Assembly: GCA_934122395.1 (NCBI GenBank)
Contig: CAKOWQ010000003.1
Location: 62,001 to 126,000, forward strand
DNA length: 64,000 nt
Origin: an uncultured Bacilli bacterium
GTDB lineage: Bacteria > Bacillota_I > Bacilli_A > RF39 > UBA660
Direction of reading: 5' to 3'
The translations under genes were made by a program, and so were the position numbers. The notes under the pieces are model-generated. The model did not search any database. It saw only the letters and a list, made by a program, of their open reading frames with translations, and was not told the DNA's origin. This document shows positions 40,854-50,219 of this stretch, piece after piece. Every line of letters begins with the position of its first letter. The stretch's first letter is position 1.

Positions 40854-41612
40854 ATGAAATTTGAAGAAAAGCTGATGTTATTGCGAAAAAAAAGCCTTTT
40901 ATCCCAAGAACAGTTAGCAGAAAAGCTAGATGTTACAAGACAGACAGTTTCTAAATGGGAGTTAGGTCAATCAAAACCAGATATGGATAAATTAACAGCA
41001 ATGAGTAAACTTTTCAATGTAAGTATTGATGTACTTACTAATGATGAAGAAAGTCTTGATAATGAAGTATCAGTAAAAAAGGAAGTGAAAAATCAAAAAG
41101 GAGGTATTATTGTGAAAAGAAAATATGTTTTGTATATTCTAATTGCTATACTTATAATAGCTTCAGTAACTTTAGCATTAAGAATAGGTAATGGCATTAA
41201 AGAGGAAAATGACAGAAGAAAAAGAGAAGAGCAAGAGTTAAAAGATGAAATAAAACGTCGTCAAGAAGAAGCACAAAAGGAATATGAAGAAGCACAGAAA
41301 GAATTTGAGGAAACTCAAAAAGAAAATAAAAAAGCAAGTTTTAATAGAGAATATGAAAATGCTGCTGGAACAGTTCCAAAAGCAAGCGTATCTTGGACTT
41401 TGGATGACGTTATGACAAACAACAAAACAAATAAAGATAGATTAATAGAAGTGTTTTATAATGGAACATCTTATGGTACTTCACCTGATGAAATAGTAAA
41501 AATTAAGGGTATGTTAAAAGATTTCGAAGGATTTAATTTAGTTAATTATGAAGTTTCATTTGATTATGGTGAAGATGGCTATATAAACAAAATGATTATT
41601 AAGGAACAGTAA
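40854..41612 (+). CDS. Membrane-tethered XRE-family transcription regulator
   Basis: 252 residues. Residues 1-60 are a Cro/C1-type helix-turn-helix (S-Q-E-Q-L-A-E-K-L-D-V-T-R-Q-T-V-S-K-W-E). One membrane helix lies at about 92-108, followed by a charged coiled coil (about 112-160, repeats of E-E-A-Q-K-E) and a small C-terminal domain. The DNA-binding part is therefore cytoplasmic and the coiled coil extracytoplasmic, a one-component sensor of envelope state. LemA follows after 12 bases. Confidence 0.75.
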   Translation: MKFEEKLMLLRKKSLLSQEQLAEKLDVTRQTVSKWELGQSKPDMDKLTAMSKLFNVSIDVLTNDEESLDNEVSVKKEVKNQKGGIIVKRKYVLYILIAILIIASVTLALRIGNGIKEENDRRKREEQELKDEIKRRQEEAQKEYEEAQKEFEETQKENKKASFNREYENAAGTVPKASVSWTLDDVMTNNKTNKDRLIEVFYNGTSYGTSPDEIVKIKGMLKDFEGFNLVNYEVSFDYGEDGYINKMIIKEQ

Positions 41613-41624
41613 GGGGGAATAGAA

Positions 41625-42164
41625 ATGATAATTAATATATGTTTAGTAATAGTAATAATTTTAACACTTGTAATGATAGCAGGGTATAATCGCTTTATAA
41701 GAGCTAATAATGCAGTTAAAGAGTCTACTTCAGCAATTGATGTGTTGTTGAAACAAAGATTTGATTTATTGCCTAATATAATAGAATGTGTAAAGGGTTA
41801 TGCCAAACATGAAAAAACTACATTAGAAGAATTAGTAAAATTAAGAAATAACTATAATAGTAACGGATTTAGTGTTTCTGAAGCTGAAGAAATAGATAAA
41901 AAATTTGTATCAATTATGGCACTTTCAGAAAATTATCCAGAATTAAAAGCTAATGAACAATTCTTAAGCCTACAAAATAGTTTAGTAGAAATAGAAAACG
42001 GAATTAATGAAGCAAGACTTTTATATAATCGTAAGGTTACACATTTTAATAATTTAGTTGAATCAGTACCTTCAAATATAGTTGCTAAAATATTTGGTTT
42101 TGAAAAACAAGAATTATTTAAAGCTAATGAAGATGAAAAGCAAAATATAAAAGTTAGTTTATAA
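41625..42164 (+). CDS. LemA family protein
   Basis: 179 residues. One N-terminal membrane helix with a very short outside end, then the LemA helical domain with I-D-V-L-L-K-Q-R-F-D-L-L-P-N-I and N-N-L-V-E-S-V-P-S-N-I-V-A. LemA proteins act at the envelope, in some cases in two-component-linked stress responses, but the mechanism is unknown. GGGGG ribosome site; operon with the membrane-tethered regulator. Confidence 0.85.
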   Translation: MIINICLVIVIILTLVMIAGYNRFIRANNAVKESTSAIDVLLKQRFDLLPNIIECVKGYAKHEKTTLEELVKLRNNYNSNGFSVSEAEEIDKKFVSIMALSENYPELKANEQFLSLQNSLVEIENGINEARLLYNRKVTHFNNLVESVPSNIVAKIFGFEKQELFKANEDEKQNIKVSL

Positions 42165-42190
42165 AGAATAGAGAAGTCTATTCTTTTTTT
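42164..42190 (+). terminator. Intrinsic terminator after lemA-like gene
   Basis: AAGAATAGA, loop GAAG, TCTATTCTT and T-run. Confidence 0.9.
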
Positions 42191-42261
42191 CTTTTGTGCT
42201 ATGTTGATTTATTTTTGTAAAATTTATATAATTAAATTGTTAGTGAAAGGGGAAATGTATA

Positions 42262-43188
42262 ATGAAAACATGTGTAGTTATATATAATCCTAATAGTGGT
42301 AAAAAAGTTAAAAAAGATTTCTTAGCAGAATACTTAGATATTTTAATGGACTACGGATATTTACCAGAAGTAATATTTTCTAAATATAAGGGACATATTA
42401 CTAAAATAGTATCAGAATTAAGGCGCGTTGATTTAGTTATATCTTTAGGTGGGGATGGAACTTTTAATGAAGCTATGAATGGTAATTTTTTAAGAAAAGA
42501 AAAATTGCTTTTAGCACATATTCCGCTAGGTACCACTAATGATATTGGAGCTATGTTTGGATATGGTAAAGATGTTATTGGTAATTTAAAACTTCTTTTA
42601 GAAGGTGAAGAACAAAAAATAGATATTTGTTGTGTTAATGGTAAACCTTTCACATATGTTGCAGGCTTTGGTAAGTTTATGAACGTTCCTTATGAAACTA
42701 GTAGAGAATTAAAGAAAAAAATAGGATATTTAGCATACATAGTTGAAGGAATTAAAGAGTTTAGAAATACAACTAAGTTATATGAATTATCTTATACGGT
42801 TGGTGATGAGACTTATCATGGACTTTATTCATTTGTAATTATTTCTAATGCGAATAGAATTGCTGGAATAAATAACTTTTATAATGATGTTAAATTAGAT
42901 GATGGTAAATTTGAAATTTTATTTTGTAATTTAACAAGAAAAAAAGACATACTAAAAACTTTGTACTATTTAAGAACAAATGATATTACTAAAGTACCAG
43001 GAGTTTATTTTCATAAGACAGATCATCTTAAAATAACATTTAAGAAAAAAGTATCAGATTGGTGTGTTGATGGAGAAAAATTAGAGGATAACACTAAAGA
43101 GTATGATATTACAGTAGTACCAAATATAAGAATTATGATGCCTCGAAAAAATATAAATAATTTATTTGAAAAGAAAACATCTGATTAA
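42262..43188 (+). CDS. Diacylglycerol kinase-type lipid kinase
   Basis: 308 residues. G-G-D-G-T (63-67) with F-N-E-A-M-N-G is the nucleotide-binding site of the DagK/YegS family; N-P-N-S-G at the start and P-L-G-T-T-N-D further on support it. It phosphorylates diacylglycerol (or a related lipid) for recycling into phosphatidic acid at the membrane. GGGG ribosome site; monocistronic. Confidence 0.87.
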   Translation: MKTCVVIYNPNSGKKVKKDFLAEYLDILMDYGYLPEVIFSKYKGHITKIVSELRRVDLVISLGGDGTFNEAMNGNFLRKEKLLLAHIPLGTTNDIGAMFGYGKDVIGNLKLLLEGEEQKIDICCVNGKPFTYVAGFGKFMNVPYETSRELKKKIGYLAYIVEGIKEFRNTTKLYELSYTVGDETYHGLYSFVIISNANRIAGINNFYNDVKLDDGKFEILFCNLTRKKDILKTLYYLRTNDITKVPGVYFHKTDHLKITFKKKVSDWCVDGEKLEDNTKEYDITVVPNIRIMMPRKNINNLFEKKTSD

Positions 43189-43205
43189 AAATCAGATGCT
43201 TTTTT
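43178..43205. terminator. Terminator between lipid kinase and thioredoxin-like lipoprotein
   Basis: CATCTGATT, loop AAA, AATCAGATG, then C and T-run. Confidence 0.9.
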
Positions 43206-43632
43206 ATTCTTCTTCAATATATCCGTTTTGTTTTAATTTTCTAATTATTTCTTTTTCACTAGGTTCACCAGAAAGACGATTAATTTTAGTTTTTTCTTCA
43301 CCATCTACAAAGAACATTACTGTAGGGGTACCAATTCCTTTTCCATATTTTTCGCAAAACTCATTGTATTCTTTTTCTGTTATTTTAGTAAAGTTAATTG
43401 CTTTAGAATGAACTTTGTATTCGTTTAGAACTTTTTTATAACGAGGAGTAAATACTGCACAGTGTGAGCAGCCATCTTGGTATATTTCTAAAATGAACGT
43501 TTCTTTATTTTCAACGAGTTCTAAAAGTTCTTTATATGATATTTCTTCTAAGTATTTACTACTACTAGATCCACATCCGGAAATTAATAATACTAATACA
43601 AAAATTCCTATTATTGATAATACTTTTTTCAT
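43204..43632 (-). CDS. Thioredoxin-like lipoprotein (CSHC active site)
   Basis: 142 residues. Signal peptide with lipobox I-S-G-C (Cys20 lipidated), a Ser linker, then a thioredoxin fold with active site C-S-H-C (55-58) and cis-Pro in G-T-P-T-V-M-F-F. It is an extracytoplasmic disulfide oxidoreductase tethered to the membrane; whether it oxidises or reduces cannot be read. The gene diverges from a block encoding Cys-rich exported proteins, which makes disulfide formation in them a plausible role. GAGGTG ribosome site on the minus strand. Confidence 0.85.
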   Translation of the reverse strand: MKKVLSIIGIFVLVLLISGCGSSSSKYLEEISYKELLELVENKETFILEIYQDGCSHCAVFTPRYKKVLNEYKVHSKAINFTKITEKEYNEFCEKYGKGIGTPTVMFFVDGEEKTKINRLSGEPSEKEIIRKLKQNGYIEEE

Positions 43633-43687
43633 AAAAACACCTCGATTTTTATAATATCACAAATGCAATATTAACTCAATAAAATCA

Positions 43688-43716
43688 TTGTCTTTTTTTT
43701 CTCTATATAGTATACT
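43688..43716 (+). promoter_or_regulatory. Probable promoter of the pilus/T4SS block
   Basis: TTGTCT (43688-43693), 17 bases, TATACT (43711-43716); a second TATAAT overlaps at 43716-43721. Confidence 0.55.
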
Positions 43717-43749
43717 ATAATTAGTATTATCATAGTAAAGGGGTTAGTT

Positions 43750-44448
43750 ATGAAGAAGAATATTTTGCTTAAAATAGTGTTGATATTAGTTGCTTTTTTT
43801 GCTTTTGATAATGTATATGCAGAAAGCTGTAGTACTAAAGAATTAAATACTTTGAAACAAAAAGCTACAAATATTAAAACATCTTATGAATTGCATGATG
43901 CTACATATAATGAGAGTCATATGTACTATTTTGATATTTTACTAGCTAATTTTGGCAATGAATTTTATATTGTTGATCTAGATGGTCAAGAGTTCCAATA
44001 CATAACGGATTTAGAAAAGGATGGAGTAAGAAATCTTAGAGTAGTAAGAGAGGGAACAAGATATAGTTATACTATTTATACATCTAACGAAACTAAATGT
44101 CCTAATACAAAAATAATTACTAAAACTATAGAGATTCCTTATTATAATGATTATTCTCAAAGAGAAGAATGCAAAGGCATAGAAGAGTTTTCTTTGTGCC
44201 AAGAATATTATGGTGGTTTAATTGAATCTGATGACTATTTTAAACAACAAGTTGAAAAATATAAAAAAGGTTTGATTAAAGATGATGGACAAAAAGAGAA
44301 TGATGGAATCTTCGGAAAAATAATCTCTTTAATATCAAATAATATTTTGGTTAGCTGCTTAATAGCAGTGATTGTTGTAATAATTAGTGTTATTGTGATA
44401 ATTAATTTGGTTAATAGAAAGAAGAAAAAAGTAAAAATAAAAATATAG
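43750..44448 (+). CDS. Exported, C-terminally anchored protein, first gene of the pilus/T4SS block
   Basis: 232 residues. Signal peptide (1-24, cut after V-Y-A), an extracytoplasmic domain of about 170 residues with five Cys (S-C-S-T-K, T-K-C-P-N, E-E-C-K-G, S-L-C-Q-E), one membrane helix (about 198-222) and a short Lys-rich tail. I recognise no family. The 990-residue Cys-rich protein gene follows after 17 bases, so they are probably made together. Confidence 0.65.
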   Translation: MKKNILLKIVLILVAFFAFDNVYAESCSTKELNTLKQKATNIKTSYELHDATYNESHMYYFDILLANFGNEFYIVDLDGQEFQYITDLEKDGVRNLRVVREGTRYSYTIYTSNETKCPNTKIITKTIEIPYYNDYSQREECKGIEEFSLCQEYYGGLIESDDYFKQQVEKYKKGLIKDDGQKENDGIFGKIISLISNNILVSCLIAVIVVIISVIVIINLVNRKKKKVKIKI

Positions 44449-44465
44449 TGGGTGATAAATAGAAT

Positions 44466-47438
44466 ATGAAAAATGTACTCAAAAAAATAAAAATATTATG
44501 TTTTATATTGCTTACTTTCTTTTTATCTGTGATTAATGTTAATGCTAATGGTGGAACGACAGGCGGTGACTCAAATATAATTCACGGGGATTGTAAAGGC
44601 GGGTGTGATTGGTCATATAGCACTAGGGGCATTCGTTTATCATTGTATAAGTATGATGGGACTAAGCTAACATATTATGGTTCTAAGGATTATTGCTCTA
44701 AAGACAGTGGTGAAAATCTTGATTGCACTATATATGGTTCATATATGACTAATGGTTTTATTGGAAAAATAGCTTATCAGCATATAAATACATATGCTCA
44801 AGAGAAAAATGCAATATTTAATATAAAAAAAACTACATTTAAATTGGCTGAAACTCCAACGTTTCCGTCGTATTTTAGAAGCTATTCTGAGGTTGAAGAT
44901 GTAATGAAGGGAATGTTTGGGCTTAATAGTGGAAATGCTGATACAATTCTTGAAAAAATTAAAAGTGTTTTTGGAGAAATGGCTTCTTCTGTTAGTAAAG
45001 AAGAGTTTGGCAAACTTTATCTTACAATTGAACCCACTTTGGAAATACATAAAAAGGAAGCATATACTTCTCCTGGTGGATATTATGGCTCTATTTATGA
45101 ACTGACATACTATTTTGGTATAAAAAACAATGGCTTTGATCTTGGAGACTCTAATTATCCGGTATATAAAGATGGACTTACGTCAATAAGAGCTAAAAGT
45201 ACCTTTGGTAGTAAAGATGAAAATAATTTTTTAGGTAATTTGATGACTTTGGCTACTTCAACGCTTTCAGCACCGGATGTTTCTTCTAAGAATAGGAGCT
45301 CTAATTCTGAAAAAGCAACAAGCAATGAAGGGTATGCAATTAATGCACTTTGGTTTGGTAGTTATGCCCCTGTTGTATCATGTTCGATTACAGAGTCAAG
45401 CGATAAAAAAACTTACACTTTGAATGTTTATAATGGCGATAGCGGAAAAATATTTTATGATATTAAAGGCAATGAAAATGCATTAAAGTACAATGTACGA
45501 AATAATACTTATTCTGCAAGTTTTAAAGATACTCGAATATTTGGAGCTGTATATAATAATCAAGGCAATAAAGTTGCAACTTGTAATATGGAGAGGACAA
45601 TACCAACTTGTAAACAAACTTGTTCAGAAAAAAACGGTGACGATTTGTTAGGGTGTGCTGAAAATTATTGCCAAGCTTATGCTGATAATTCTAGTGAAAA
45701 GAAAAGTTGTATAACTACTTGCGGATATACTGAACCTAAGTTTAACAATTGTGCATCATCTACTTCTGTTAGTGGAAAAGAAACTTATTGTGATGCTACT
45801 GCTAAAGGTAATTTAGGTAGTTGTACTCCTGCTAATACTAGTACTTATTATCAAACTAACTGCAATGAAGAAAGTACTATTGATTATGGTAATAGTCTTC
45901 CTAAAACGTTACAACCTGGTACAGGATTTGGTTATACACCAGTATTAAGTGGTTCTAAAACATGTACAATGACTTTTGAAGTTAATAAATGGAAGTTTGA
46001 TTATGCAGCTAGTTATACAACTGCTGAAAGAAATTCTTTGAAAGAAAAATTAAAGAACTTTCAAAACGTTTCTTCTAATTCTGTGTGGTCAAAGGACTTA
46101 GATAATAAATATAAATATGATTCTAGTGATGCGGATATTTCGATAGAAGTAACTAATAGTAATGATGTTAAGAGTTCAAATAGAAAGACAACAAAAAAAC
46201 TTATTCCTTCACAAACGATAAATTTACTTAATAGTGATGTTGTTGTTACTTCTGGAGGTAGTGCTATTATTCCACTTTTTGCAGGTGGAAGTAAGAGCAG
46301 TGAAACTATTTATGGAATTATAAAAACTAATTCTTCTAATAAGACTTCTTATAAATTGCCAGCTATCTGTATGAAAACGGGTAGTGGTGAATTATATGAA
46401 CCTAGTAATGGTAAATGTAATTCAATAAATGATGGACCTTATTATGAATATTATACTGATTTAAAAATAAAGAAAGATAAATATGATACTAAGACTACTG
46501 TTAAGAAAAGTACAAGTTCACTAAACGTTCAAAATACATGTAATTATAGTGTTGATTCACCTGTATCATGTTCAATCATAAAAGGTGATAATCAATATGA
46601 ACTTATTATTCATAATAAAAATAGTGTTGCGGTAACTTATGGATTATCTAATACTGCATATGTTATTAATAATTTAAAAACGTATTCACCAATAACTAGA
46701 AATATTAAATTATATGGTGCTGTTGCAATTGATAATAGTATTGTAGCAACATGTAAATATAGTGATGTGGTAACATCAGATGATACTTGTACTGCTAAAT
46801 TTAAAGCTGCTGATTATTCATCAATTAGAGAATATTGCGATAGCAACTGGTTAAGTGATACAGCTAATTATGCTAGTGCTGATGATTGTTTCAATTCTTG
46901 CTCTAGTGGTAATAACAGTTGTAAAAATAATCCTAACTTTTCGTCTAGTGATAGAAAAGCAGTAGAAAACTATTGTAAGTTAGAGTCTAATTACCTTAAA
47001 GATGGTTATAAGAATACTGCTAGTTGTATTAATGACTGTCTATCTACTGTAAAGGTACCAGATTGTTTAGGAATAGCATGTGATTATATATATAGACCTA
47101 TTTCTTTGGTAGATCCTTTTCCTAATAATAGAACACCTGGATATAACTGGATTGGAAAAGAAATATATATAACAGATGATTTACAAAATCCTGTATTAAA
47201 TTCTAGTGCACCAGCTGAATATGTAATTGAACTTACACCAGAGAGAATTAACGAAATTAAAAAGAATACAAAAGAGTATAATTCACAAAAAAATAAAAAT
47301 GCATATATTGACTATGTTCCTGTTAACGAATATAATTTAGATGGAAAATATGAGAGTAAGTTTATACACTCTAGTGATATTACTCAAGGTGGATTTAGCC
47401 TATATTTCACTAAAATAGCGACAGTTTCACAAAAGTAG
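44466..47438 (+). CDS. Very large Cys-rich exported protein
   Basis: 990 residues. Signal peptide (1-27, cut after V-N-A). The mature part has about thirty Cys, many in pairs or tight clusters (C-K-G-G-C, C-K-Q-T-C, C-F-N-S-C, C-I-N-D-C). Two segments repeat the same theme: a V-x-C-S-I strand followed by Y-x-L-x-x-Y/H-N and V-A-T-C (about 305-380 and 690-760). There is no C-terminal membrane helix or LPXTG motif, so it is released or held by partners. The C-terminus has D-P-F-P-N-N-R-T-P-G-Y-N-W-x-G. No family recognised. A surface tip, adhesin or secreted substrate of the adjacent machine is possible. Confidence 0.65.
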   Translation: MKNVLKKIKILCFILLTFFLSVINVNANGGTTGGDSNIIHGDCKGGCDWSYSTRGIRLSLYKYDGTKLTYYGSKDYCSKDSGENLDCTIYGSYMTNGFIGKIAYQHINTYAQEKNAIFNIKKTTFKLAETPTFPSYFRSYSEVEDVMKGMFGLNSGNADTILEKIKSVFGEMASSVSKEEFGKLYLTIEPTLEIHKKEAYTSPGGYYGSIYELTYYFGIKNNGFDLGDSNYPVYKDGLTSIRAKSTFGSKDENNFLGNLMTLATSTLSAPDVSSKNRSSNSEKATSNEGYAINALWFGSYAPVVSCSITESSDKKTYTLNVYNGDSGKIFYDIKGNENALKYNVRNNTYSASFKDTRIFGAVYNNQGNKVATCNMERTIPTCKQTCSEKNGDDLLGCAENYCQAYADNSSEKKSCITTCGYTEPKFNNCASSTSVSGKETYCDATAKGNLGSCTPANTSTYYQTNCNEESTIDYGNSLPKTLQPGTGFGYTPVLSGSKTCTMTFEVNKWKFDYAASYTTAERNSLKEKLKNFQNVSSNSVWSKDLDNKYKYDSSDADISIEVTNSNDVKSSNRKTTKKLIPSQTINLLNSDVVVTSGGSAIIPLFAGGSKSSETIYGIIKTNSSNKTSYKLPAICMKTGSGELYEPSNGKCNSINDGPYYEYYTDLKIKKDKYDTKTTVKKSTSSLNVQNTCNYSVDSPVSCSIIKGDNQYELIIHNKNSVAVTYGLSNTAYVINNLKTYSPITRNIKLYGAVAIDNSIVATCKYSDVVTSDDTCTAKFKAADYSSIREYCDSNWLSDTANYASADDCFNSCSSGNNSCKNNPNFSSSDRKAVENYCKLESNYLKDGYKNTASCINDCLSTVKVPDCLGIACDYIYRPISLVDPFPNNRTPGYNWIGKEIYITDDLQNPVLNSSAPAEYVIELTPERINEIKKNTKEYNSQKNKNAYIDYVPVNEYNLDGKYESKFIHSSDITQGGFSLYFTKIATVSQK

Positions 47439-47454
47439 AAAGGATGCTGATATA

Positions 47455-47961
47455 ATGCAATCGTCAGTATGGGGTTATTTATTCCTAGTATTAGGATTGT
47501 TGGGAATAGTTTTAATCAATTTATTTGGTAATATTACTGTTAGTAATGAAGATATGTACTATATCTTAAAAGAAGTTACTGAAGCGTCTATGATTGATGC
47601 GGTAGATTATCAAGCTTATCGTGTTGGAGTAGGATATGATGGTGTAACAGAAGATAGTGATCCTGATTCAATGCATTGTATCTCTGGTATTCCTGGTACT
47701 GTAAGAATAGTAAAAGAAAAATTTGTTGAAAGTTTTGTAAGAAGATTTGCTGAATCAACTACTGGTAATAGAGAATATAAAATTAGTATTGATGACATCG
47801 ATGAATGTCCACCTAAGGTTAGTATAACAATTACAGCAAGGGAAAAATATAATTGGTTATCTAGGGTTTTGAAGAAAAATAATCAAGTAAACTACGAAAC
47901 TGATTCTGCTGAAATTGTTAATACTCTTAGTGCGATACTAGAAGATAAATTTAAAGAATAA
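47455..47961 (+). CDS. Pseudopilin-like membrane protein
   Basis: 168 residues. A hydrophobic helix at residues 6-26 starts almost at the N-terminus, followed by an outside domain (S-N-E-D-M-Y-Y-I-L-K-E-V-T-E-A-S), the layout of Tad pseudopilins and TadE/F proteins. Two Cys (M-H-C, E-C-P). Family not certain. AAAGGA ribosome site; 16 bases after the Cys-rich gene and 15 before the cpaB-like gene. Confidence 0.6.
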   Translation: MQSSVWGYLFLVLGLLGIVLINLFGNITVSNEDMYYILKEVTEASMIDAVDYQAYRVGVGYDGVTEDSDPDSMHCISGIPGTVRIVKEKFVESFVRRFAESTTGNREYKISIDDIDECPPKVSITITAREKYNWLSRVLKKNNQVNYETDSAEIVNTLSAILEDKFKE

Positions 47962-47976
47962 TAAGGAGATGGGAAT

Positions 47977-48921
47977 ATGAATAATTTAACTTTAAAATTA
48001 AAGATGTTTCTAAAAAACAAAAACACAGTAACGATTTTGTGTGGTTTGTTAATAATTGCAGTTATTTTCGTTGGTTATAACTGGCGTGTTAAAAATGCAG
48101 TTAATCCAGTAAAAATACCATATGCGGTAAAAACTATTCAACCAAGAACGGAAATTACTAAAGATATGATTGGATACAAAGAGATTCCAAGGGCTGCAAT
48201 TGATGAAAATACAATTGTTAATGTATCACAATTAATAGGTTATTATTCTAGTGCTAATACTGTAATTCCTAAAGGTAGTATGTTCTATAAGGGTACAGTT
48301 GTTCAAAAAGAAGAATTACCAGATGCTGCCTTATATAATATGCCAGTTGATGAATCACTATATTATTTAGGAGTTAATATTACAACATCATATAGTAATT
48401 CTATATTGCCGGGAAATTATATAGATATCTATATGCAAACAATTACTACCGATGCTGATGGTAATACTAAAGTTATGGTAGGAAAATTAATTTCTAACGT
48501 ACTAGTAAGAGCTGTGAAAACATCAAATGGATTAAACGTTTTTGAAAATAGTGATGAAGCAAGAATACCAGCTACAATTATTTTCTCAGTTAAAGAAGAT
48601 ATTCATTTGTTACTAAGAAAAGCAGCTACTATTGGTAACTTAAGTACACAATATAAAATAGATATAATACCAGTACCTAATACGACTGGATTTGATGGTA
48701 ATACAACAGAGGGAGTTGTTACTAAAGTAAGTAGTGAATACTTAAAAGACTTTATTGAAGAAAAGAGTATTTATATTCCAGAAGACGAAATTATAGAGAA
48801 TACTGATCCTACAGATGATAATACAACTAATAACGATACTAAAAAAGATAATACAACTAGTGATGATACTAAAACTAAAACAGATACAAATACAAATAGC
48901 ACGATTAAAGGAGTAGAGTGA
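47977..48921 (+). CDS. CpaB/RcpC-like pilus assembly protein with SAF domain
   Basis: 314 residues. One N-terminal membrane helix (about 18-36), a SAF domain (about 44-110: I-x-P-R-T-E-I-T-K-D-M-I-G-Y, V-I-P-K-G-S-M-F-Y), a CpaB domain (about 120-245: G-N-Y-I-D-I-Y), and a low-complexity Asp-Asn-Thr-Lys tail (about 268-310). In Tad systems CpaB lies in the periplasm or wall zone and supports the pilus. AAGGAG ribosome site. The CpaF ATPase gene starts one base after its stop. Confidence 0.85.
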   Translation: MNNLTLKLKMFLKNKNTVTILCGLLIIAVIFVGYNWRVKNAVNPVKIPYAVKTIQPRTEITKDMIGYKEIPRAAIDENTIVNVSQLIGYYSSANTVIPKGSMFYKGTVVQKEELPDAALYNMPVDESLYYLGVNITTSYSNSILPGNYIDIYMQTITTDADGNTKVMVGKLISNVLVRAVKTSNGLNVFENSDEARIPATIIFSVKEDIHLLLRKAATIGNLSTQYKIDIIPVPNTTGFDGNTTEGVVTKVSSEYLKDFIEEKSIYIPEDEIIENTDPTDDNTTNNDTKKDNTTSDDTKTKTDTNTNSTIKGVE

Positions 48922-48922
48922 G

Positions 48923-50200
48923 ATGGATGAAGGGATGAATTTACAAGGTATATCTTATAAAGTAGAAAATAATAATCCTGCTCCTTCATTGGTTGCTAAA
49001 CCATTAAATGCTGTAGCTCCTGTTGCTAATACTGTGCAACAAGCACCTGTAGTACCTCAAGTATCTGAGAAACCAATAGAGGTTAATGATAATTATTTAA
49101 GAAATGATTCATTATTTTCAAACATCGATTTTGGACCATTAAAGAAATATCTAAAGGATGATAATATTACCGATATATCTTATAGTAATGGTGGACAAGT
49201 TTGGCTTAAAAGTTTAGATAGAGGAGTTTATCGTTCTGATGAGACAGAAATAAACGATGCATTGATTGAAAAAATAGCTTTTCAGTGTTCAAATGTTATG
49301 GGTAAAACATTTAATATGGCTCATCCATTCTTGGATAGTGAATCTGCTGAACTTCGTATGAACTTTGTACATGAGTCAATTGCTAGAAATGGTATAGCAG
49401 CAGTATTTCGTAAAACTCCAGCTAAAATTAGACTTGAAAAAGATAAATTGTTAGCTGATAGATATGTTACTTTAAATGTACATGAGTTTTTAATTAGAGC
49501 GGTAAAAGGACATTGTAACATTATTGTAAGTGGTGAAACTGGTTCTGGTAAAACAGAGTTAGTTAAATACTTAGCAGCACATACTGCTGAAAATGAAAAA
49601 ATAATTACAATTGAGGATACTCTAGAACTTCACTTAGATAGAATCTTCCCACATCGTGATATAGTTGCAATGAAAACTAATAATATTGCATCTTATTCTG
49701 ATGTATTAGTAACTTGTATGAGACAAAACCCTAAATGGATTTTATTATCAGAGGTTCGTAGTGCAGAAGCAGTTACTGCTGTACGTAACTCAATTTCTTC
49801 TGGACATAATATTTTATCCACAATTCACTCTGATAAGGCAGAGAGTATTCCACATCGTATGTATAGCTTGTTGGAATCTAATATTGATGTTGAACAATTC
49901 TTGAAAACTATTCATCGTTATGTTCAATTAGGTATCAACGTAAGAGGTAGATTTGATCCTGTTGAAAAACGTTTTAGAAGAGAAATTTGTGAAGTTACAG
50001 AATTCTTTGTTGATGATGAGAATAATGCTGGACACAACACAATTTATCGTAAAACTGTAAGCGGTAATGAAACATATAAATTACCTTCTAAATACTTAAG
50101 AGAATACTTAGAAGGTCAAGGAGTAAATGTAGATGATTTGTTTGTTAACTTAGGTAAAAAAGAACAGATGAATGATTCTAGCGTAGAAGAACTAATTTAA
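48923..50200 (+). CDS. CpaF/TadA/VirB11-type secretion ATPase
   Basis: 425 residues. An N-terminal Pro/Val-rich region (about 15-55), the N-domain (I-T-D-I-S-Y-S-N-G-G), and the AAA core with Walker A G-E-T-G-S-G-K-T (204-211), the Asp box I-T-I-E-D-T-L-E, Walker B-like W-I-L-L-S-E-V-R-S and the His box S-T-I-H-S-D-K. A hexameric cytoplasmic motor that extends Tad/Flp pili; the same superfamily includes VirB11 of type IV secretion, which Gram-positive systems normally lack. cpaB is one base upstream, tadB 19 bases downstream. Confidence 0.93.
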   Translation: MDEGMNLQGISYKVENNNPAPSLVAKPLNAVAPVANTVQQAPVVPQVSEKPIEVNDNYLRNDSLFSNIDFGPLKKYLKDDNITDISYSNGGQVWLKSLDRGVYRSDETEINDALIEKIAFQCSNVMGKTFNMAHPFLDSESAELRMNFVHESIARNGIAAVFRKTPAKIRLEKDKLLADRYVTLNVHEFLIRAVKGHCNIIVSGETGSGKTELVKYLAAHTAENEKIITIEDTLELHLDRIFPHRDIVAMKTNNIASYSDVLVTCMRQNPKWILLSEVRSAEAVTAVRNSISSGHNILSTIHSDKAESIPHRMYSLLESNIDVEQFLKTIHRYVQLGINVRGRFDPVEKRFRREICEVTEFFVDDENNAGHNTIYRKTVSGNETYKLPSKYLREYLEGQGVNVDDLFVNLGKKEQMNDSSVEELI

Positions 50201-50219
50201 AGAAAAGTAGGTGATAAGA

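Noticed and set aside
44739..45050. Minus-strand frame opposite the Cys-rich protein gene
   Set aside because: Shadow frame without ribosome site inside a clearly coding plus-strand gene.
47977..48921. Low-complexity Asp-Asn-Thr tail of the CpaB-like protein as evidence of frameshift
   Set aside because: The frame continues cleanly to a stop one base before the cpaF start; such tails are common in exported proteins here.
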